Shown here piece by piece: positions 6,390 to 10,857 of a stretch of DNA of 10,857 nt. Origin of the DNA: an uncultured Verrucomicrobiota bacterium (GTDB lineage: Bacteria; Verrucomicrobiota; Verrucomicrobiia; Chthoniobacterales; SZAS-18); the NCBI GenBank assembly GCA_937871685.1, contig CALMOL010000032.1, positions 1 to 10,857 of the forward strand. The letters are read 5' to 3'. The first letter of the stretch is position 1, and every line of letters begins with the position of its first letter. Below the pieces are notes generated by a model. That model was not told the DNA's origin. It saw nothing but the letters and a program-made list of their open reading frames with translations, and made no database searches. A program made the position numbers and the translations under genes.

Positions 6390-7232
6390 ATGTCCTCCAT
6401 GAATGACCTCCGCGAAAAAGTCGCCGTGATCACCGGCGGGGCCGATGGCATTGGCCTCGCCCTCGCGCGCCGCGCCGCCGCTGGCGGAATGAAGCTTGTC
6501 CTCGCCGACATCAACGAGGAGGCGCTGGCGCTCGTCGTCCGTGACTTTCAGGCGCAGGGCGTCGCCACGATCGGTGAGCCGGTGGATGTTTCCAAGTTCA
6601 GCGACATCACCCGCCTCGCGGACGCCGCGTGGAATGCCTTCGGCGCGGTGCACTTGCTCGCGAACAACGCCGGCATCGGCCTGGCCAAGAGCGCCTGGGA
6701 AACCACCCCGGCCGAGTGGGAGCGCATGCTGGGCGTGAACCTCTACGGCGTCATCCACGGCGTGCGGGAGTTCGTGCCGCGGATGCTCGCGGGTGGCGAG
6801 CAGGGCTGGATCCTCAACACGGCCTCCGCCGCCGGCCTGCTCACCGGCCCGGCGCTCGCGGCCTACAACGTCGGCAAGTTCGGCGTGGTGGCGTTCTCCG
6901 AGTGTCTGCACCACGACCTGCGCCTGCGCGGCGCGAAGATCGGCGTGTCCGTTCTCTGCCCCGCGTGGGTGCGCACCAAGATCGCCGACGCCGGCCGGTC
7001 CAGCGCCGCCGAGTTCGCGGCGGCCGACCCCGTGACGCGCCAGACCATGGCGGCGATCCAGCAAGCCGTCGCTGGCGGCATTCCGCCGGAGGAGGTGGCC
7101 GAGACCTCGTTCGCGGCGATCGGGCGCGGCGAGTTCTACATCCTCACGCACCAGCGGACCCATCTCGGGGTGCGCCAGCGCATGGATGACATCTTGAGCA
7201 ACCGGCCGCCGACGCTGCTGCCCATCATTTGA
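6390..7232 (+). CDS. Short-chain dehydrogenase/reductase, SDR 2 (280 aa)
   Basis: 280-aa classical SDR. TGGADGIG at 15-22, NNAG at 92-95, Ser-146, Tyr-159 and Lys-163 form the cofactor site and active site at normal spacing. After the second strand it reads LADI with Asp-40, which usually indicates NAD(H), in contrast to the SSRR of the SDR upstream. The extra C-terminal 25-30 residues (FYILTHQRTHLGVRQRMDDIL) are typical of a subgroup often found beside acyl-CoA dehydrogenases. Start: ATG 6390, with an in-frame ATG at 6399 equally possible; neither has a clear ribosome binding site. Being downstream of SDR 1 on the same strand with no other gene between suggests a shared pathway. Substrate unknown; oxidation of a hydroxyl group on an acyl-CoA or lipid is an inference. 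Confidence 0.92.
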   Translation: MSSMNDLREKVAVITGGADGIGLALARRAAAGGMKLVLADINEEALALVVRDFQAQGVATIGEPVDVSKFSDITRLADAAWNAFGAVHLLANNAGIGLAKSAWETTPAEWERMLGVNLYGVIHGVREFVPRMLAGGEQGWILNTASAAGLLTGPALAAYNVGKFGVVAFSECLHHDLRLRGAKIGVSVLCPAWVRTKIADAGRSSAAEFAAADPVTRQTMAAIQQAVAGGIPPEEVAETSFAAIGRGEFYILTHQRTHLGVRQRMDDILSNRPPTLLPII

Positions 7233-7268
7233 CGTCGCGCCTGGGCGTGACGCCGCGCGCCGACGTCA
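7230..7268. terminator. Bidirectional hairpin holding both convergent stop codons
   Basis: tgacgtcg at 7230-7237 is the exact reverse complement of cgacgtca at 7261-7268, and the stem continues with cgcgc pairing after one bulged base (about 13 pairs). The first three bases are the TGA of the second SDR; the last three are the complement of the TGA of the minus-strand aldo/keto reductase. No T-tract is seen on either strand, so intrinsic termination would be weak. Confidence 0.5.
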
Positions 7269-8174
7269 CTTGCCCGCTGCCGAGGCGATTCCATCCAACC
7301 GAGCGACCAGCTCGGCCGGCAATTCCAGCTCCGCCGCGTCCAGGTTGTCGCGGAGGTGCTCCGCCGAGGAGGTGCCCGGGATCAGCAGGACGTTCGGCGA
7401 ACGCTGAAGCAGCCATGCGAGCGCCACCTGCATCGGCGTGGCCTCCAACTCGGCCGCCACCTCGTCCAGCGTGGAGGATTGCAACGGCGTGAAGCCGCCG
7501 AGCGGGAAGAATGGCACGTAGGCGATCCCCTGGCCGGCCAGCTCCCCGACGAGCGCGTCGTCCCCCCGGTGGGCGAGGTTGTAGTGGTTCTGAACGCAGA
7601 CGATCGGCGTGATCTTCCGCCCCTCGGCCACCTGGGCCGGCGTGACGTTCGACAGTCCGAGGTGACGGATGAGCCCCTGCTCCTTGAGCTTCACGAGGGC
7701 GGAGAGCGGCGCCTCGACGGGCGCATTCGACGGACCGTGCGCCCCGCCGACCCGCAGGTTCACCACTTCGAGCGCGTCGAGGCCCAAGTTGCGCAGGTTG
7801 TCGTGCACGGCGGCGGCGAGCTCATCGGCGGAGAGAGCCGGCTTCCAAGATTTGTCGGGACCGCGCTTGAATCCGACCTTCGTCACGATCACCAGCCCCT
7901 CGGGATACGGATGGAGCGCCTGGCGAATGATTTGGTTCGTGATGTGCGGGCCGTAGAAGTCACTCGTGTCGATGTGGTTGACGCCCAGCGTCACCGCCTC
8001 GCGCAGGAGCGCCACCGCGCCGTCCGGGTCGCGCGGTGGGCCCCACACCATCTTGCCGGCGAGCTGCATGGCGCCGTAGCCCAGGCGGTGAACGCGCCGC
8101 GTGGCATCGGGAAACGGGAAGCTGCCGGCCAGCGCGGCGGGTGGGTTCGAGGGAGTGGAATTCAAGGCGGGCAT
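7266..8174 (-). CDS. pdxI: Aldo/keto reductase, YdbC/PdxI type (pyridoxal reductase-like)
   Basis: 302-aa single-domain (TIM-barrel) NADPH-dependent reductase. HIDTSDFYGPH at 67-77 supplies Asp-69 and Tyr-74, Lys-99 is in IVTKVG, and IPGTSS at 265-270 is the NADPH phosphate site. VQNHYNLAHR (194-203), PFFPLGGFTPLQSS (221-234) and ATPMQVALAWLLQRSPN (245-261) match E. coli YdbC closely as I recall it; YdbC was renamed PdxI after being shown to reduce pyridoxal to pyridoxine in vitamin B6 salvage. At the usual catalytic His position (LHR) it reads NLRV with Arg-141, which I also recall in YdbC, so it appears family-typical. The first 25 residues, rich in Pro/Ala/Ser, look like a poorly conserved extension; start ATG has no obvious Shine-Dalgarno. 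Convergent with SDR 2 and divergent from the hydrolase, so probably an independent unit. General detoxification of carbonyls is the alternative role. Confidence 0.9.
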   Translation of the reverse strand: MPALNSTPSNPPAALAGSFPFPDATRRVHRLGYGAMQLAGKMVWGPPRDPDGAVALLREAVTLGVNHIDTSDFYGPHITNQIIRQALHPYPEGLVIVTKVGFKRGPDKSWKPALSADELAAAVHDNLRNLGLDALEVVNLRVGGAHGPSNAPVEAPLSALVKLKEQGLIRHLGLSNVTPAQVAEGRKITPIVCVQNHYNLAHRGDDALVGELAGQGIAYVPFFPLGGFTPLQSSTLDEVAAELEATPMQVALAWLLQRSPNVLLIPGTSSAEHLRDNLDAAELELPAELVARLDGIASAAGK

Positions 8175-8263
8175 TGGGGAGTCAGGTGGACCATTTCATC
8201 GCGCCCCTGCGCCGGGACGGCCTTCCCGGGTTGCGTCCCGCCGCCGCGACCGCAACCTCCGGC
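8175..8263. promoter_or_regulatory. Divergent intergenic region (89 bp) between the reductase and the hydrolase
   Basis: This short region must hold the promoters or leaders of two divergent genes. I see no convincing -35/-10 pair on either strand; ttgcgt at 8231-8236 is the only -35-like hexamer on the plus strand and no -10 follows at a proper distance. No clear Shine-Dalgarno precedes either start. The plus-strand reading frame stays open upstream to about 8036, inside the reductase gene, but that extension lacks family likeness. Confidence 0.35.
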
Positions 8264-10225
8264 ATGCCTTTCCTTCCGAAGACTCTGCTAGGCTTGCTGG
8301 CCCTCGCGTCCATCCCGGCGGCCGGCGCCGAGCCGAAGCCCTACGACTCGCGCGAGCACTACACGAAGTACGAATACCGCATTCCCATGCGCGACGGCGC
8401 GCGGCTCTTCACGGTGGTGTATGCGCCCAAGGACGGCTCCAAGACCTACCCGATCCTGATGCTGCGCACGCCCTACAGCGTCGGCGCGCTCCACGGCGAC
8501 GCCCTCCACTACGGGCCGGACCACCAGGTCGCCCCGCCGCGCCACCTCGGGCCGAGCGAAGACTTCGACCGCGCCGGCTACCTCTTCGTCTTCCAGGACG
8601 TGCGCGGCCGGTGGCAATCGGAAGGCAAGTGGCTCGAGATGACGCCGCACCGCGACGCGAAGAAATCCCCCGCCGACGTGGACGAGAGCACCGACGCGCG
8701 TGACACGATCGACTGGCTGCTCAAGAACGTTCCCGGCCACAACGGCAACGTCGGCCTGTGGGGCGTGTCGTATCCGGGCTTTTACGTTTCCGCGTCGATC
8801 ATCGACTCGCATCCCGCGATCAAGGCCGCCTCGCCGCAGGCGCCGGTCACGGACATGTATATGAACGACGACTCCTACCACGGCGGCGCCTTCATGCTCG
8901 CGGCCGGATTCGGCTTCTACCAGTTCTTCCTCCCGCAGCAGACGCCCGTGGCGATGCCTTACCGCCGCCTCGAATGGGACTTCGGCACCAAGGACGGCTA
9001 CGAGTTTTTCCTTCGCCACGGCACGCTGGCGCGGCTCCTGGAATTGTTCCCGCCCGACCAGCGCTCGACCTACGCCGACCAGGTCAACCACGACACCTAC
9101 GACGAGTATTGGAAGGCCCGGAACATCGCCCCGCGCCTCAAGAACATCCGCTGCGCCGTCCTCACCGTGGGCGGCTGGTTCGACGCCGAGGACGTGCAGG
9201 GGCCGCTCACCACGTTCCGCTCCGTCGCGCAAAACAACCCCACCGTCCCCAACGCGCTCGTGATGGGCCCGTGGGCGCACGGCGCCTGGCGCGAGCGCGC
9301 CGGCCGCCGGCTCGGCCGCGTTGACTTCGCCTCGGACACCGCCGAGTTCTACCGCAAGGAGATCGTGTTCCCCTTCTTCGAGCATCACCTCCGCGGCGCG
9401 GCCGATCCCAAGCTGGCGCGCGCCACGGTTTTCGAGAGCGGCACGAACGTGTGGCGGCGCTACCCCGAATGGCCGCCGGCCGGCGCGAAGCCCCGCACGC
9501 TCTGGTTCCAGCCCGGCGGCGGCTTGGCGGGAGAATCTCCAGCCGCCGCGGACGGCGCGGCCGCCTACGACGAATACGTGAGCGATCCCGCGAAGCCGGT
9601 GCCCTTCCTCGGCTACACCGCCATCGGCGTGCCGCAGGAATCCATGGTCACCGACGAGCGCTTCGCCGCACGCCGGCCGGATGTGCTCGTGTATCAAACG
9701 CCGCCGCTGGAGGAAGACCTCACCGTCGCCGGCCCGGTGTCGCCGCGCCTGTGGGTGTCCACCTCCGGCACGGACGGTGACTGGGTGGTGAAGCTGATCG
9801 ACGTGTATCCGCCCGATTTCCCCGAGCCGGCCGAGCCGGAGAAGCGCGATCCCGTCAAGGAAGTCGCGGCGCCCGCCGAGCCGATGGGCGGCTACCAGCA
9901 GCTCGTGCGCGGCGGCCCGCTGCGCGCCAAGTTCCGCCGCTCCTTCGAGAAGCCCGAGCCGATGGCGCCAGGCAAGGCGGAGCCGATCGATTTCACCCTG
10001 CCCGACGTGAACCACACGTTCCGTCGCGGCCACCGCGTGATGGTGCAGGTCCAGAGCTCCTGGTTTCCCCTGGTGGACCGAAATCCCCAAGTCTTCCTGC
10101 GCATTCCCGAGGCCAAGCCCGAGGACTTCCGCGCCGCCACCCAGCGCGTGTATCGGGCCGGCGCGCAGGCATCCGGAATCACGCTGTCAACGTTGGACTC
10201 GGCGGCCAAGGCAGCCGGGCGGTAG
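8264..10225 (+). CDS. Secreted CocE/NonD-family hydrolase (alpha-amino-acid ester hydrolase / X-Pro dipeptidyl-peptidase S15-like)
   Basis: 653-aa serine hydrolase. ATG 8264 is chosen because it gives a clean signal peptide, MPFLPKTLLGLLALASIPAAGA, with cleavage expected after residue 22; longer starts run into the reductase gene. Alpha/beta-hydrolase core about 35-380: PMRDGARLFTVVYAP at 41-55, FQDVRGRWQSEG at 110-121, nucleophile elbow GVSYPG 167-172 with Ser-169, GGWFD with Asp-307, GPWAHG with His-339. The C-terminal beta-sandwich (about 385-645) includes SSWFPLVDRNPQ at 598-609, typical of alpha-amino-acid ester hydrolases and cephalosporin/glutaryl acylases. The family cleaves acyl bonds in alpha-amino-acid esters, beta-lactams, cocaine or Xaa-Pro peptides; the substrate is not predictable here. 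Location is likely periplasm or outside the cell. The insert at 521-540 is rich in Pro, Glu and Ala. It appears to stand alone. Confidence 0.93.
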   Translation: MPFLPKTLLGLLALASIPAAGAEPKPYDSREHYTKYEYRIPMRDGARLFTVVYAPKDGSKTYPILMLRTPYSVGALHGDALHYGPDHQVAPPRHLGPSEDFDRAGYLFVFQDVRGRWQSEGKWLEMTPHRDAKKSPADVDESTDARDTIDWLLKNVPGHNGNVGLWGVSYPGFYVSASIIDSHPAIKAASPQAPVTDMYMNDDSYHGGAFMLAAGFGFYQFFLPQQTPVAMPYRRLEWDFGTKDGYEFFLRHGTLARLLELFPPDQRSTYADQVNHDTYDEYWKARNIAPRLKNIRCAVLTVGGWFDAEDVQGPLTTFRSVAQNNPTVPNALVMGPWAHGAWRERAGRRLGRVDFASDTAEFYRKEIVFPFFEHHLRGAADPKLARATVFESGTNVWRRYPEWPPAGAKPRTLWFQPGGGLAGESPAAADGAAAYDEYVSDPAKPVPFLGYTAIGVPQESMVTDERFAARRPDVLVYQTPPLEEDLTVAGPVSPRLWVSTSGTDGDWVVKLIDVYPPDFPEPAEPEKRDPVKEVAAPAEPMGGYQQLVRGGPLRAKFRRSFEKPEPMAPGKAEPIDFTLPDVNHTFRRGHRVMVQVQSSWFPLVDRNPQVFLRIPEAKPEDFRAATQRVYRAGAQASGITLSTLDSAAKAAGR

Positions 10226-10267
10226 GGATCAGCGGCAGCGTCGCGAGTCACCGCCGGCAACGAGTTT

Positions 10268-10295
10268 TTGAGCCCGAGGCGATTGCGGGTAGGGT
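10268..10295 (+). promoter_or_regulatory. Weak sigma70-like promoter candidate
   Basis: TTGAGC at 10268-10273 and TAGGGT at 10290-10295, spacer 16, 41 nt before the ATG at 10337. Both hexamers are one or two bases from consensus at key positions, but such matches arise by chance. It is listed because it stands in front of the only plausible ORF of this stretch. The remaining gap 10226-10336 shows no other feature; no good terminator follows the hydrolase stop. Confidence 0.22.
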
Positions 10296-10336
10296 CCGCC
10301 CGCGTCGCCCCGGCATCGCAACGCCCGATCAAAAAG

Positions 10337-10690
10337 ATGTCCTCTCCCCGCCCCGAACTCGCGATCCATCGCGTCGTGCTGAGCTTGGTGCTCGGCTCGA
10401 TCCTCGGGCTGTGGCCCTCGGTTTCGCCCTCGCTCGGCGCGGGCGCGCGGGCGCAAGTCGCATGCTCCCAGAAGGGGGACCGGACGCTGGTCTCCCCCGG
10501 CCTCGAAGTGAGCCAGGTCGCCCGGAAGGCCCCGACGCCGTGGGTGCCGGTCTCCGGCGGAGTCCATGCCGAGGGCGAGCCGGCGCACCGGATGTTTGCC
10601 TCGTTGGATTGGCTCGGCTCCGACGCGGGTGGCGCCAAGGCTGGCGTTCCCCGGATCGGTCGCGGCCGGGCGCCGCCTCGGATCGGCTAA
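10337..10690 (+). CDS. Hypothetical small protein with signal-peptide-like N-terminus (117 aa)
   Basis: I do not recognise this ORF. Support for coding is indirect: third codon positions are mostly G or C as in the neighbouring genes, the N-terminus has a basic start (residues 5-12) and a hydrophobic stretch (VVLSLVLGSILGLW, 13-26) then Ser/Ala/Gly with a possible signal cleavage at AGARA-Q (about residue 39), and a weak promoter candidate lies upstream. The frame is open further back to a TTG at 10268, but that part looks non-coding. The mature part is rich in Gly, Pro, Ala and Arg with one Cys (43), with no motif I know. The same third positions also give an open frame on the opposite strand (9892-10638), so strand choice is uncertain. 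It could be a secreted peptide or no gene at all. Confidence 0.35.
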   Translation: MSSPRPELAIHRVVLSLVLGSILGLWPSVSPSLGAGARAQVACSQKGDRTLVSPGLEVSQVARKAPTPWVPVSGGVHAEGEPAHRMFASLDWLGSDAGGAKAGVPRIGRGRAPPRIG

Positions 10691-10857
10691 GCGCGGCCCG
10701 CTTCCCCACGGGCCAGCCAGGGTTTCGCCGTGCCGGCCGCACGGCGTTCCGCGCGGCGGGATCACCCTGTCCCGCGCCCACCTGCGAAGTCACGGCGCCG
10801 CGGCGCATCCCGCCCGCCGGCGACGGGCCTCGCCATCGCCGAAGCGCTCCCGCGGAG
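10691..10857. other. Right-edge region without a recognised gene
   Basis: A small hairpin, ggcccg at 10695-10700 pairing with cgggcc at 10709-10714 around an 8-nt loop, sits 5 nt after the hypothetical ORF stop; no T-tract follows. The rest is very GC-rich, all frames translate to Arg/Pro/Ala-rich low-complexity strings, and I see no promoter, repeat or RNA gene. Confidence 0.3.

Noticed and set aside
6137..6514. ORFs starting MECGSLLPL in and around the inverted-repeat elements (also 2293-2931 region)
   Set aside because: They are translations of the REP core reading into unrelated frames; repeat-derived, not genes.
8036..8263. N-terminal extension of the hydrolase frame
   Set aside because: It overlaps the reductase coding region and lacks family likeness; ATG 8264 gives a clean signal peptide.
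8289..8294. TAGGCT as a -10 promoter box
   Set aside because: It lies within the signal-peptide coding sequence and has no -35 at a proper distance.
8288..10090. Minus-strand ORF of 600 codons opposite the hydrolase
   Set aside because: Antisense shadow of a clear CocE-type gene; no domain seen.
9892..10638. Minus-strand ORF covering the hydrolase 3' end and the tail region
   Set aside because: Its third positions coincide with those of the plus-strand hydrolase frame, so its GC bias is borrowed; no motif. It cannot be fully excluded for 10226-10638.

Overview
The window is a GC-rich bacterial chromosomal segment with third codon positions that are almost all G or C. It probably comes from the Verrucomicrobiota (Opitutales/Chthoniobacterales type). 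That is an inference: the two intergenic inverted-repeat elements (2283-2437, 6213-6346) carry a core that, when spuriously translated, begins MECGSLLPL, a string I associate with repeats in Verrucomicrobia and Planctomycetes. No ribosomal marker confirms it.

Layout. (1) 2-2233 (+): a molybdenum hydroxylase large subunit, open at the left edge. (2) 2502-4823 (+): one polypeptide joining an acyl-CoA dehydrogenase (N-terminal) to an aminoglycoside-phosphotransferase-like kinase (C-terminal). (3) 4824-5420: no convincing gene; it holds 19 degenerate palindromic units at a strict 21/22-bp period. (4) 5421-6188 and 6390-7232 (+): two short-chain dehydrogenases separated by the second inverted-repeat element. 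(5) 7266-8174 (-): an aldo/keto reductase of the YdbC/PdxI type, convergent with the second SDR; the two stop codons lie in the arms of one hairpin. (6) 8264-10225 (+): a secreted CocE/NonD-type serine hydrolase, divergent from the reductase. (7) 10226-10857: one weak, unrecognised small ORF with a signal-peptide-like N-terminus (10337-10690) and otherwise nothing I can assign.

How the genes may work together. Kinase + acyl-CoA dehydrogenase + SDR is the gene content of the levulinate/4-hydroxyacid (lva) pathway of Pseudomonas putida and the domain content of human ACAD10/ACAD11, where a 4-hydroxyacyl-CoA is phosphorylated and then processed by the dehydrogenase-like domain. Here the two domains are covalently linked in the opposite order to ACAD11, with two SDRs downstream on the same strand. 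I infer a route feeding 4-hydroxy or related acyl-CoAs into beta-oxidation. The acyl-CoA synthetase and an LvaB-like small protein are not in the window. The molybdenum hydroxylase could oxidise an aldehyde or heterocycle upstream of this route or be unrelated.

The least explained item is the 21/22-bp palindrome array at 4837-5236. It is too regular to be chance, switches frame too often to be coding, and has the spacing of sites on one face of the DNA two helical turns apart.
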